From G963678095 sp963678095 (GTDB taxonomy: Bacteria > Bacillota > Negativicutes > Selenomonadales > Selenomonadaceae): a stretch of 64,000 nucleotides of DNA. The translations under genes and the position numbers were made by a program. Shown piece by piece: positions 1 through 8,189 of the stretch. A model generated the notes under the pieces. The model was given only the letters and a program-made list of their open reading frames with translations, was not told where the DNA came from and ran no database searches. Within the stretch, counting starts at the first letter, position 1. Each line of letters opens with the position of its first letter. Where the stretch lies: positions 2,170,001-2,234,000 of the forward strand of contig OY782746.1 of assembly GCA_963678095.2 (NCBI GenBank), in the 5' to 3' direction.

Positions 1-1
1 C

Positions 2-925
2 CCGATTGAGGCGGATGTGCTTATTCTCGATGAGGTATCCATGATGGATATCGTATTGATGCAGCATTTTTTAGCAGCTGTTCCCTACGGGTGCCGTGTT
101 ATTTTAGTCGGTGACGTGGACCAGCTGCCGGCCGTTGGTCCGGGGGCGGTACTTAAAGATATCCTGCGGGCCGATGTCGTGCCCTGTGTCCGCCTGACGG
201 AAGTATTCCGCCAAAGCGGCGGCAGTACGATTGTCATGAATGCCCATGCCATCAATGGTGGCCGTCTGCCACAGACCAAAGCAGACTCTGATTTTGAGCT
301 GAGGGAAATTCCAGACAGCGCTATGGTGGCCCGGGAAATCATTCGCATTTGCAGCCAGGAACTTCCGGCAGCAGGCTATAGTGTTCTTGAACAGGTGCAG
401 GTTTTGTCACCGATGCACCGTTTGGACTGCGGCGTGGAAAACCTCAATAAAATGTTGCAAATGGCCCTGAATCCGCCGGAAGCCAATAAGCCACAGTGGC
501 AGGCGCAGACGCAAATATTTCGTCTGGGGGACAAGGTGATGCAGACGCGCAACAATTATACGAAAAATGTGTTTAACGGCGATATTGGGTTTATTGACCA
601 GATTACAGACAATACAGTATCTGTTCGCTACAGCGAAGAGAGTCTCCCTTATGAAAAAAATGAAATCGGCGAATTGCAGCTTGCCTATGCCATGAGTGTT
701 CACAAGAGTCAGGGGAGTGAGTACCCCGTGGTCATTTTGCCCCTTATTCCGGGACACCGCATAATGCTGCAGCGTAACCTGCTCTACACGGCGGTTACCA
801 GAGCCCGGCAAAAGGTGATTCTGCTCGGAACGAAGGCTGCCCTGCATACTGCAATTGCCAATGATCGCACGAAAAAGCGCTATACCTTGCTGGCAGAACG
901 TCTGAATCATAAATTAGACGAATAA
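2..925 (+). CDS. recD2: RecD2-type SF1B DNA helicase, C-terminal part (5' end outside window)
   Basis: Only the last 307 residues are present; the frame is open from the first bases of the window, so the start lies upstream. ATP-dependent 5'-3' DNA helicase of the RecD/TraA family, acting in DNA repair outside RecBCD. Visible motifs: Walker B LILDEVSMMD at the very start, a motif III-like stretch (ILVGDVDQLPAVGPG) near residue 35, the UvrD_C_2 domain with AMSVHKSQGSEYPVV (motif V region) around residue 230, and motif VI LLYTAVTRARQK near residue 260. The Walker A half is missing because of the window edge. It is followed after 13 bases by comFC, probably co-transcribed. RecD2 rather than RecD is inferred because no recBC is seen and Firmicutes usually carry RecD2. 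Confidence 0.85.
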   Translation, partial: PIEADVLILDEVSMMDIVLMQHFLAAVPYGCRVILVGDVDQLPAVGPGAVLKDILRADVVPCVRLTEVFRQSGGSTIVMNAHAINGGRLPQTKADSDFELREIPDSAMVAREIIRICSQELPAAGYSVLEQVQVLSPMHRLDCGVENLNKMLQMALNPPEANKPQWQAQTQIFRLGDKVMQTRNNYTKNVFNGDIGFIDQITDNTVSVRYSEESLPYEKNEIGELQLAYAMSVHKSQGSEYPVVILPLIPGHRIMLQRNLLYTAVTRARQKVILLGTKAALHTAIANDRTKKRYTLLAERLNHKLDE

Positions 926-938
926 ACAGGAGGAAAAA

Positions 939-1595
939 ATGATCTGTGGAGTATATGCAGCGATTCTTGATTTTTTGTTTCCCGCCCGCTGTCCGGAATG
1001 CGGCTGTTATAGCGACCGGCAGGGACAATGGTGCCAAACTTGTCTGAGAAAAGTCATTGCTTGCCATCGCCTACCTGTCCCCGTGGCAGCTTACCATACT
1101 TTGCCGCAGGTACAGGCATTGGCTCGTTATCAGGGTAGCATGAAACGGCTACTCCATCGCTTTAAATACCATGGGGATGTTATTGCGCTAGCATATCTGC
1201 AAACTTTTTTGCAGCAGGCGATGCAAACGCTGCCTGCTTTTGCGGTTGATCTTGTCGTGCCGGTACCGCTTTATTTTATCAAGGAACGGCAACGGGGTTT
1301 TAATCAGACAGAAAAAATTTTTCATCCATGGGCGCAGGAAAATGGATTTTTGTGGCAGTCCGTGCTTGTCCGCAAACGACCGACGCTGCCACAGTACGAA
1401 CTTAATCGCCGGCAGCGGCAGGAAAATATGAGAGATGCCTTTGCCATACAGGGCAAAGACATAATAAGGGGCCGGGATATTTTATTGGTCGATGATATAT
1501 TTACGACCGGAGCTACCTTGGCATCTTGTGCTAAAACGCTGCATGAGGCTGGAGCAAAAAAAATTATTGGCATTGTGCTTGCCAGTGACAGCTGA
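939..1595 (+). CDS. comFC: ComFC family phosphoribosyltransferase-like competence protein
   Basis: 218 residues. ComF proteins support DNA uptake or single-strand handling during natural transformation, although the family is widespread in species not known to be competent. The N-terminus holds a four-cysteine zinc ribbon (CPECGCYSD...WCQTC, residues about 16-36). The C-terminal half is a PRTase domain with the PRPP loop DILLVDDIFTTGATL near residue 185 and a KERQRGFNQTE segment typical of ComF near residue 110. The start ATG follows AGGAGG at 6 bases. No comFA helicase is adjacent. The order comFC then yvyF-flgM matches the Bacillus subtilis comF-flagellar junction. Confidence 0.93.
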   Translation: MICGVYAAILDFLFPARCPECGCYSDRQGQWCQTCLRKVIACHRLPVPVAAYHTLPQVQALARYQGSMKRLLHRFKYHGDVIALAYLQTFLQQAMQTLPAFAVDLVVPVPLYFIKERQRGFNQTEKIFHPWAQENGFLWQSVLVRKRPTLPQYELNRRQRQENMRDAFAIQGKDIIRGRDILLVDDIFTTGATLASCAKTLHEAGAKKIIGIVLASDS

Positions 1596-1613
1596 TAAAA
1601 GTAGTAATAGAGA

Positions 1614-1642
1614 TTGTGCAAACAAAAGAAATCTTATATAAT
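1614..1642 (+). promoter_or_regulatory. Sigma-A type promoter upstream of yvyF
   Basis: TTGTGC at 1614-1619 and a perfect TATAAT at 1637-1642 with a 17-base spacer, about 65 bases before the yvyF start. This is the likely housekeeping entry into the late flagellar operon. Seen in sequence; activity is inferred. Confidence 0.6.
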
Positions 1643-1706
1643 ACTATTGACAGCAAATTTTGAAAAATGCAGCCAAGCGCTGTGTCTTTATAGAGGAGAG
1701 ATCATC

Positions 1707-2108
1707 ATGAACAAAATCGGGAACTGTCCTGAATGCGGGAAACTATATGTCGACAACGGGGTCGGCATGTGCCGGGACTGCTATGTAAAAGAAGAAGAGA
1801 ATGAAGCGATCGTTGCCAGCTTTGTCCGGGATCATCCTAAAACCTCGGTGGAAGAGATTCATGAAGCGACCGGAATCAAGGAGAAGACGATCTTCCGCAT
1901 GATTCGTAACGGACGCTTTGTCAGTGATATGCAAATATCGTATCCTTGCGATTCCTGTGGCGCACCGATTATCAAGGGCCGACTTTGCGACAAGTGCAGC
2001 ACCAATATCATGAAGCAGGTATATGAGAATGAAAAGAAACGCGAAGCGGTGAAAAAACCTTTTGACAAAAAGGATTCGAGTCGTGGTATGTACACAAATA
2101 AAATGTAA
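1707..2108 (+). CDS. yvyF: YvyF-like flagellar operon protein
   Basis: 133 residues starting at the ATG preceded by GAGGAGAG; longer in-frame readings have no ribosome site. It has two zinc-binding pairs, CPECGK and CRDC at the N-terminus and CDSCG and CDKC near residues 75-91, around a small helix-turn-helix-like middle (VEEIHEATGIKEKTIFRMI). This matches the flagellar operon protein family TIGR03826, whose Bacillus member YvyF sits immediately before flgM as here. The molecular role is not established; a regulator or RNA/DNA-binding role is only suggested by the HTH-like part. It has its own sigma-A type promoter. Confidence 0.85.
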   Translation: MNKIGNCPECGKLYVDNGVGMCRDCYVKEEENEAIVASFVRDHPKTSVEEIHEATGIKEKTIFRMIRNGRFVSDMQISYPCDSCGAPIIKGRLCDKCSTNIMKQVYENEKKREAVKKPFDKKDSSRGMYTNKM

Positions 2109-2208
2109 GATCCTGTGTATTTTGTTTTGTTAGTTGATTTCTTAAGAAAAAGAAAGATATTTGGCGATAAACGGTAAAAAAATGATATTTTGACGAAAAA
2201 GCGGGAAT

Positions 2209-2235
2209 TAAGATTCTTGCTTTTTTTTTCGATAA
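2209..2235 (+). promoter_or_regulatory. Candidate sigma-28 (FliA/SigD) promoter for flgM
   Basis: TAAG at 2209-2212, then 15 bases, then TTCGATAA at 2228-2235, close to the sigma-28 pattern TAAA-N15-GCCGATAA. A T9 run (2221-2229) fills much of the spacer. A sigma-28 promoter before flgM is the usual feedback arrangement. Confidence 0.6.
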
Positions 2236-2270
2236 AATAAGCAATGAACAAGTAAAAGGTGGTGAGATCT

Positions 2271-2552
2271 ATGATAGTTGACACAAGAGTACAGTCTGTG
2301 GCCAGCGTTTATGCCAATAATGCACTGTCAAAACAAAAGCAGGCAGCCAGTGGTATAAACAGAACGGAGACGGCGGATGCCGTAGTGTTGTCCTCTGAAG
2401 CACAGTCCTTCAGTCAGGTTTTGCAAAGAGTGCAGGCTATGCCGGAGGCCCGAATGGACAAGGTGGCAGCTTACACCGACAAGATCAATTCCGGTGAATA
2501 TCAGGTCAATGCAAAGGAATTGGCGGGTAAAATTCTCGATATGCGGTTTTGA
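2271..2552 (+). CDS. flgM: Anti-sigma-28 factor FlgM
   Basis: 93 residues. FlgM binds sigma-28 and blocks class III flagellar transcription until the hook is finished and FlgM is exported. The C-terminal half carries the conserved helices (VVLSSEAQSFSQVLQ, then RMDKVAAYTDKINSGEYQV, then AKELAGKILD), while the N-terminus is polar and probably disordered, as in the family. ATG 2271 was chosen because AAGGTGGTGAG lies 5-8 bases upstream; the in-frame GTG at 2259 is inside that ribosome site. It is first in a run flgM-flgN-flgK-flgL with short gaps. Confidence 0.93.
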   Translation: MIVDTRVQSVASVYANNALSKQKQAASGINRTETADAVVLSSEAQSFSQVLQRVQAMPEARMDKVAAYTDKINSGEYQVNAKELAGKILDMRF

Positions 2553-2573
2553 TGATTAAAGGAGATCATTTTT

Positions 2574-3056
2574 ATGTGGCAGGAACTAAATGAAACACTA
2601 GCTAAGTTAATACAACTCTACGAACGGGTGCTGATAATCGGCAAAGAGAAGCGCGATGCAATGGTCGTCGTTGACTTAAAGGCACTTGATCGAATATTGC
2701 AGCAGGAAGAACAAGTTACAGGGGAAATTTTGTCGGCAGAAGAAAACCGGAAAATTATTTTGCAAAAGCTCGCTCAGTTTGAGCCGCAAATAAATGCCGG
2801 GACAAAGCTTGGCGAACTTTGCCGTTATTGTCCGTCAGAAACTGCAATGAAGCTCGAACAGCTGCATACAAAACTGAATCAGGTGACAAAAGAGGTTTCA
2901 GCGATCCGTGATGCGAATAGAGTATTGGTTTCTGCAGCACTGTCGGCCGTTAATTATCATCTGAATGTTCTTGGTGATACGGCCGTAGCGCCGGTATATG
3001 GAGCTGGTGGCAGTGAACACGTCTCCAAAAGTAAAAAGTTTGATTTTGAGGCATAG
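2574..3056 (+). CDS. flgN: FlgN-family flagellar export chaperone (first copy)
   Basis: 160 residues, mostly helical. FlgN chaperones the hook-junction proteins FlgK and FlgL to the flagellar export gate. The pattern fits: an N-terminal helix LNETLAKLIQLYERVLIIGKE, a run of charged helices, and a C-terminal stretch SAVNYHLNVLGD typical of FlgN-like proteins, followed by a short disordered tail. It lies between flgM and flgK, as yvyG does in Bacillus. The ribosome site is AAAGGAGAT before ATG. A second, weakly similar gene follows at once. Confidence 0.85.
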   Translation: MWQELNETLAKLIQLYERVLIIGKEKRDAMVVVDLKALDRILQQEEQVTGEILSAEENRKIILQKLAQFEPQINAGTKLGELCRYCPSETAMKLEQLHTKLNQVTKEVSAIRDANRVLVSAALSAVNYHLNVLGDTAVAPVYGAGGSEHVSKSKKFDFEA

Positions 3057-3067
3057 AGGAGATTCTC

Positions 3068-3535
3068 ATGGAAAAAATGATAAAAATACTGAAAGCACAG
3101 TTGTTTTTATGTGAAAAACTCCTTGAACTCAATGAAAAATACCGCAAGGATCTTTTGGATCGAACGACAGGCCATTCGCGGGACATTATCGCGCAGCAGG
3201 AAGAGTGCATGGGAAAAATCATGGCGCTTGAAAGCAGAAAACAGGCAGAGCTAAAACAGGCTGCGGTGGCTACGCTGGAGGAATTTTTAGTGCAAAAGTC
3301 AAACAAAGCAGACGACAGCCTACGAAACCTGAACGAGCGGTTGAGGATGACTGCCGACAGGCTGAAACGGTGGAATCATCACAATCATGAACTTTTGCAA
3401 AAAAATATGGCCTTTATCGACTTCAGCATCAATGTACTGACAAATACAATGACAGACAGTACCTATGCAAAACAGGGAAATACCTCTCCGAATGCGGTGG
3501 TCAGTCAAAAGAAAATGTTCGATCAAATGATATGA
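3068..3535 (+). CDS. FlgN-like flagellar chaperone (second copy)
   Basis: 155 residues, helical, with the same architecture and length as the preceding FlgN: N-terminal LKAQLFLCEKLLELNEKYR, a central charged coiled coil, and a C-terminal FIDFSINVLTNTM that corresponds to NYHLNVLGD in the upstream gene. It reads as a diverged tandem duplicate or a second chaperone specialised for one of FlgK/FlgL. Similarity was judged by eye. The gap to the upstream gene is 11 bases and flgK follows 29 bases later, so all are probably co-transcribed. Confidence 0.65.
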   Translation: MEKMIKILKAQLFLCEKLLELNEKYRKDLLDRTTGHSRDIIAQQEECMGKIMALESRKQAELKQAAVATLEEFLVQKSNKADDSLRNLNERLRMTADRLKRWNHHNHELLQKNMAFIDFSINVLTNTMTDSTYAKQGNTSPNAVVSQKKMFDQMI

Positions 3536-3564
3536 TGATATAAAGAAATGGGTGATTAAACACT

Positions 3565-5091
3565 ATGCGATCAACTTTTGCAGGGTTAAATACCATGATC
3601 CGCGGCCTGAACAATAATCAGCTTTCCCTCGATACGGTAGGGCACAATATAACAAATGCCGGAACAACAGGATATTCGCGGCAAAGCGTAAATTCAGCGG
3701 CAACGGCATCACAGACAGTGTCGACGATTTACGGGGATGCGCAGGTCGGCACGGGCGTAGATGCCCTTTCAATAACAAGGGCACGTGATATTTATGCAGA
3801 TAAACAATTTTGGTCTGAAAGTTCTAATCAGGGGTATTATGGTGCTAGGCAGACAAATTATGATAAAGTAGAAGCCATTTATGACGATTCTTCCAGCACG
3901 GGATTGCAGACAAAACTTTCTAAATTTTGGTCCTCTTTGCAGACATTGGGAACAGCTGGTGGTGCGGATTCTTATACGAATCGTGTATCCGTCTATGAAA
4001 CGGGCGTACAGTTAGGGCAGACTGTGAATAGCTATGCGGAGGAACTTCAGAAACAGATTAAATCAGAATACGATGATATGAACCTAAAAGTAGACAAGAT
4101 CAACGATATAACCAGCGGGATCTTAAACTTAAATAAAACAATTGCCTCACAGGAGGCAATTGGCGGTAAGGCAAATGACCTGCGCGATGCCAGAGATAAT
4201 TTGGTGGATGAGCTTTCTGGGTATGCGAAGATCAGTGTGCAGGAAAATGCAAATGGTTCCTATTCCGTTGTCAGCAATGGGAATACCCTTGTTGACGGCA
4301 ACAGCCGGCTTGAACTTGAAACCGTAGCGAATGCTAATGCGCAATATGGGGTAACCGACTATACACTGCAATTCAAATCGACGAAGACGGTTTATGATCC
4401 TGGAGTGGGAGAATTACAAGGCATTCAGGATTCAGTTGCGGAGAATAAGGATGCTATAGGAGATCTGTCTAAGATGGCCGGATTCTTGCTCAGTACCTTT
4501 AATGATCAGCACCGGGCCGGCTATGGCATTGATTCGGGCAACACAACAAATTTGAATTTCTTTGGGGATAGTACAGCTGGCGCTAAATATACTTGGAATT
4601 CAGCGACATCAACCCTTACCAATAATAGTGGTGCGACGCTGGACACAATTCAGATCATTAAAGAACTTACGGTAAACACTTCACTGGCCAGTGAATCAGG
4701 AAAAAATCTGATCGCTGCCCGCGGAACGCTTGCTAGCGGAGCAACAGAAGGGACAGCTGGTGTTGCTAATGCGGTATTACTAAGCACATTGTTTAGCAAG
4801 TCTTCGGGAACAACTGCTGTTGGAACGGTATCACTCAATGACTATTACACCGGGTTGATGAGTAAACTTGGTTCTAAATCCTCGGCGGTTGATGATCAGG
4901 TGACCCAGGAGAAGAATATTATGACCACATTATCAAACAATCGGCAGGCGACCTCTGGTGTTAACTGGGATGAAGAGCTCACCAATATGATCCGCTTTCA
5001 AAAGGGCTATAGTGCTTCCTCACGCTGTCTGACGACAATGGATGAGATGCTTGATAAACTTATAAACAGTACCGGCATGGTAGGAAGGTAA
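3565..5091 (+). CDS. flgK: Flagellar hook-associated protein 1
   Basis: 508 residues. Forms the first hook-filament junction ring. The N-terminus STFAGLNTMIRGLNNNQLSL and DTVGHNITNAGTTGYSRQ is the conserved rod/hook/HAP motif; the C-terminus (VNWDEELTNMIRFQKGYSAS, then TMDEMLDKLIN) is the matching D0 helix. The middle is the variable exposed part. Length is within the usual range (about 450-650). No signal peptide, as expected for a type III exported protein. flgL follows after 9 bases. Confidence 0.96.
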   Translation: MRSTFAGLNTMIRGLNNNQLSLDTVGHNITNAGTTGYSRQSVNSAATASQTVSTIYGDAQVGTGVDALSITRARDIYADKQFWSESSNQGYYGARQTNYDKVEAIYDDSSSTGLQTKLSKFWSSLQTLGTAGGADSYTNRVSVYETGVQLGQTVNSYAEELQKQIKSEYDDMNLKVDKINDITSGILNLNKTIASQEAIGGKANDLRDARDNLVDELSGYAKISVQENANGSYSVVSNGNTLVDGNSRLELETVANANAQYGVTDYTLQFKSTKTVYDPGVGELQGIQDSVAENKDAIGDLSKMAGFLLSTFNDQHRAGYGIDSGNTTNLNFFGDSTAGAKYTWNSATSTLTNNSGATLDTIQIIKELTVNTSLASESGKNLIAARGTLASGATEGTAGVANAVLLSTLFSKSSGTTAVGTVSLNDYYTGLMSKLGSKSSAVDDQVTQEKNIMTTLSNNRQATSGVNWDEELTNMIRFQKGYSASSRCLTTMDEMLDKLINSTGMVGR

Positions 5092-5100
5092 GGTGATAGA

Positions 5101-6384
5101 ATGCGTGTCAGCAGTTTGATGATGACTGGAAACTATTTGCAGCAGTTAAATTCAGCTTATGAAAAACAGGCAAAACTTATGGAGCAGACCGATGGGAGTT
5201 CCATTCATCGTCCGTCGGATAATCCAGTCAACTATACGAAAAATATGATCTATAATACAAGCCTGTCCTACAATGATCAATATACATCTAATGTGAAATC
5301 AGCAGTTTCCTGGATGAAAAGCACGGACAGTGCGATGATCAACATGAGTAACTCCATGAAGACGATTGTTGAAAAAACGGTCGCGGCGGCTAATGATAAA
5401 GCGACCGGGGATCCGGCAGCAACCGGCGATGAAGTGCAAAAACTGGTGGAAGAGGTTGTATCACAGGGAAATAGTCAGCTTGGTGGCCGCTATCTGTTTT
5501 CCGGACAGATGGACTCCACACAGCCGTTTACTTTATCACCGACGGTGAAAACCCGTGGCTTGGCCAAGACACTCGATGATAAACAAAGTACGTTTTTTAA
5601 TAATACGGCTAAAGTGGGTGACCTGAGTCAAATGATCAGCCTGACCGGGGATGATGGCAACTCATATTATATGAATACAACCAATGGCAACATCTATACC
5701 AGCGATTTTGTTGCCAGCGGCTATAAGGATGCCATAAACAAAGCCGGTCATGGATCGACGGTAGCTGCGGGTGATGAGGTCGCAACTTTAAGTGGTTTTT
5801 CGATGGGTGGCTCCTTTAATACGGATGGCACCTTAATCAATACCACTAATCCTGCCTGGGCAGCTACGGGAACTACGGTGAAATTTCAGTTCGCCACGAT
5901 CCAGCAGCAGGTTGTCACCTATGCTGGCGACAACAATAAAATTTCTATGGTCAAGCAAAACGGGCAGATCAACACGGATATTGACAGCGTAAATGCGACC
6001 GGGGTGGATGTTTTTGGGTCAGCGGATCTGTTTGGCGGTTCAAACGGAACCGCGGCGCTCAATGATATGCTTACCGTGGTGGCCCAGATGAAAGCGGGAA
6101 ATTCCAAGTGGCTGTCAAGTGATGGGATTACACTGGCTAACAATACCAGTGACAAGGTGATCAATGCAGAAACAGCACTTGCTGGCCGCAATTCCGTATA
6201 CAATGATGCGGTGACGACGCTTGATTCACAAAAAACCATTATAACCCAGGATATTACCGACGTAAGTGCTACGGATGTCAGCCAGCTGGCGGTGCAATTG
6301 ATGACAGCCCAGACACTCTATAATATGTCGTTGTCGGTTGGAAGTAAAATATTGCCAAAATCATTAGTCGATTATTTATCGTAA
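5101..6384 (+). CDS. flgL: Flagellar hook-associated protein 3
   Basis: 427 residues. Second junction protein between hook and filament, related to flagellin. The N-terminus (MRVSSLMMTGNYLQQLNSAY, then RPSDNPVNYTKNMIY) carries the flagellin-like PSD(N/D)P motif; the region VVSQGNSQLGGRYLFSGQ near residue 120 is the conserved GxYLFSG segment. The C-terminal helix with TAQTLYNMSLSVGSKILPKS is typical. The middle is longer than in Escherichia coli FlgL, a common feature in Firmicutes. Ribosome site AAGGTGATAG. Confidence 0.95.
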   Translation: MRVSSLMMTGNYLQQLNSAYEKQAKLMEQTDGSSIHRPSDNPVNYTKNMIYNTSLSYNDQYTSNVKSAVSWMKSTDSAMINMSNSMKTIVEKTVAAANDKATGDPAATGDEVQKLVEEVVSQGNSQLGGRYLFSGQMDSTQPFTLSPTVKTRGLAKTLDDKQSTFFNNTAKVGDLSQMISLTGDDGNSYYMNTTNGNIYTSDFVASGYKDAINKAGHGSTVAAGDEVATLSGFSMGGSFNTDGTLINTTNPAWAATGTTVKFQFATIQQQVVTYAGDNNKISMVKQNGQINTDIDSVNATGVDVFGSADLFGGSNGTAALNDMLTVVAQMKAGNSKWLSSDGITLANNTSDKVINAETALAGRNSVYNDAVTTLDSQKTIITQDITDVSATDVSQLAVQLMTAQTLYNMSLSVGSKILPKSLVDYLS

Positions 6385-6401
6385 AGTGAGGGTGATTCAC
6401 G

Positions 6402-6965
6402 ATGCTGTGTTTAAATATACGAACAACATATCCGGTGATTGGTATGCATGCACAGCTGAGTTCTATTGAAACGAAATCACCGTCCGCTGAGCTGCATACA
6501 CAGTATCAGGCAGCGGATGCGGCGGTCTGGCCGAGTGCGGCCGAGGTCGATATTGACCAATACCCTTCCCGGCATGCCTATGGCTTTTCCAATTTACATG
6601 ATTTGGGCGAGCAGGCAGCGCAGGACGGGTTTAGTGGGGTTCAAAAAGGCATTGACCGTCGGGTACGGGAAGGAAATGACTTCCTTCGCAATGGCACAAA
6701 ATATAATGTCGTGGCGGCAGAGGAAAGAGCAAAACTTGTTCCTCGTCAGGACAGGGTACTGGTCGTCGGTCCGGTTCCTAAGCCGACAATAACGGTTAAA
6801 CCGTCTGAAATGCAGGGCAGCATTGATCCAGGCAAGGATGCAGTAACAATAGTACCGCATGAGGTCGAAACAAACTATACCCCGGGCAGTCTTGATATTT
6901 GGCTTAAAACCCCGGCGAGTGTACGGATGTGGACGACTGAGGGACGGTATGATATTTATGCATAA
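6402..6965 (+). CDS. DUF6470 (YviE-like) flagellar operon protein
   Basis: 187 residues, no signal peptide or membrane segment. It lies between flgL and fliW, where Bacillus subtilis has yviE; size and composition fit the DUF6470 family: N-terminal LNIRTTYPVIGMHAQLSSIE, a central YGFSNLHDLGEQAAQDG stretch, a C-terminal YTPGSLDIWLKTPASVRMW. The function is unknown; linkage suggests a role in late flagellar assembly or its control. Its stop codon overlaps the fliW ribosome site. Confidence 0.8.
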   Translation: MLCLNIRTTYPVIGMHAQLSSIETKSPSAELHTQYQAADAAVWPSAAEVDIDQYPSRHAYGFSNLHDLGEQAAQDGFSGVQKGIDRRVREGNDFLRNGTKYNVVAAEERAKLVPRQDRVLVVGPVPKPTITVKPSEMQGSIDPGKDAVTIVPHEVETNYTPGSLDIWLKTPASVRMWTTEGRYDIYA

Positions 6966-6976
6966 TGGAGGAAACT

Positions 6977-7435
6977 ATGAAAAAGATTAATACCTTGCGA
7001 TTTGGAGAAGTTGAAATAGCAGAAGAGGAAATCATTTGTTTTGCGGATGGTATTCCGGGATTTGAAGAAGAACATGAATTTTTGGTGATTCCGTATGATG
7101 AAGAAAGTCCGTTTGTGTTTCTTCAGTCGGCTCAAACACCGGAGCTAGCCTTTTTGATGACCAGCCCGTTTGTATTCTTTCCGGAATATGAACTTGAAAT
7201 TGATGATGCGACACTTGAGCTGCTCGAAATAAATCAAGAAGAAGACATCTTGGTTTATTCACTGTTGACCCTGCCGGAAAAAAATATAAAATTAATGACA
7301 GCAAATCTCCTGGCACCGGTCGTTATCAATCAAAACAACCGTGCGGCTAAACAAATTATTTTAGACCAGGGGCAGTATACAACGAAGCACCGCTTGTTCC
7401 CGGAAACAGATGATACATCTAAGGGGGATAAGTAA
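6977..7435 (+). CDS. fliW: Flagellar assembly factor FliW
   Basis: 152 residues. FliW binds flagellin; when flagellin is exported, freed FliW binds CsrA and relieves repression of flagellin translation. Family signs: FGEVEIAEEEIICFADGIPG near residue 10, FLVIPYDEESPFVFLQS, and LTANLLAPVVIN-like (MTANLLAPVVINQNNR) near residue 117. ATG 6977 follows GGAGG at 6 bases; the in-frame ATG at 6965 lies in front of that site and is not used. csrA begins directly after the stop, so the pair is translationally linked. Confidence 0.95.
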   Translation: MKKINTLRFGEVEIAEEEIICFADGIPGFEEEHEFLVIPYDEESPFVFLQSAQTPELAFLMTSPFVFFPEYELEIDDATLELLEINQEEDILVYSLLTLPEKNIKLMTANLLAPVVINQNNRAAKQIILDQGQYTTKHRLFPETDDTSKGDK

Positions 7436-7657
7436 ATGCTGGCACTTACACGCAAATCCGGACAGCAGATTATGATCGGCGATTCGATTATTATCAATGT
7501 CGTCGAAATTCAGGGAGATAATGTCCGCATTGCTATTCAGGCGCCGCGGGAAATCAAGATATATCGTGGTGAAATCTATAAGGCGATATTGGAAGAAAAT
7601 AAAAAAGCAGCAATGCAGATAAATGATGTCGATTTGACATTGCCGGATAGTAAATAA
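7436..7657 (+). CDS. csrA: Carbon storage / translational regulator CsrA
   Basis: 73 residues. RNA-binding dimer that recognises GGA motifs in leaders; in Firmicutes its main target is flagellin mRNA. The full CsrA fold is visible: MLALTRKSGQQIMIGDSI, VEIQGDNVRIAIQAPREI, YRGEIYKAILEEN. The ATG is immediately after the fliW stop and the ribosome site (AAGGGGGAT) lies in fliW. Two matching target sites are seen in the fliC leader at 11163-11204. Confidence 0.97.
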   Translation: MLALTRKSGQQIMIGDSIIINVVEIQGDNVRIAIQAPREIKIYRGEIYKAILEENKKAAMQINDVDLTLPDSK

Positions 7658-7728
7658 AAAACTTGCTGCTGAAACTGTTAATCAAGGGATTGAATTTAAA
7701 TCATATTAGAATCTATGGAGGGATATAT

Positions 7729-8175
7729 ATGATCAGCAATATTCAAGGAGGAGCAGCTACAGCAGTAGGTTCTGTAGATAGTTCAGGCTATGTTGCTCCT
7801 AAACAGGTTACGGAGATAGACCAAACAGACGAACAGGCGGTATCAAACAAGGATTTACTCGCCAATAGTAGTACGACTATCGGCCCCGATGCAACCGTTG
7901 TAGCAGCTGATAATAAAGAAAAACAGGATAACAGCAGCAAGAAAAAGCTAAGTAAAGAAGATGTCGGGCAGATGACAAATGCCCTGAATAATTTTATGGC
8001 TACGCTGAATTGTGATTTGGAGTTTAAATACTATGATAAACTGGATCAGCTCAGTGTTAAAATGGTAGACCAAAAGACCAACACGGTCATAAAAGAGTTT
8101 CCACCGGAAGAAATCATGAAGGCAATGATTAAGACGCGGGAATGGATTGGCGTTTTCCTTGACAAGAAGGCATAA
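7729..8175 (+). CDS. flaG: FlaG family flagellar protein
   Basis: 148 residues starting at ATG 7729, preceded by GGAGGG. FlaG proteins (YvyC in Bacillus) influence filament length or cap assembly and are usually next to fliD. The C-terminal half is the FlaG domain: MTNALNNFMATLNCDLEFKY, LSVKMVDQKTNTVIKEFPPE and EIMKAMIKTREWIGVFLDKK. The N-terminal 70 residues are low-complexity and rich in S/T/D/Q. It precedes fliD by 14 bases. Confidence 0.92.
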   Translation: MISNIQGGAATAVGSVDSSGYVAPKQVTEIDQTDEQAVSNKDLLANSSTTIGPDATVVAADNKEKQDNSSKKKLSKEDVGQMTNALNNFMATLNCDLEFKYYDKLDQLSVKMVDQKTNTVIKEFPPEEIMKAMIKTREWIGVFLDKKA

Positions 8176-8189
8176 GAGGAGGTTTTAAT

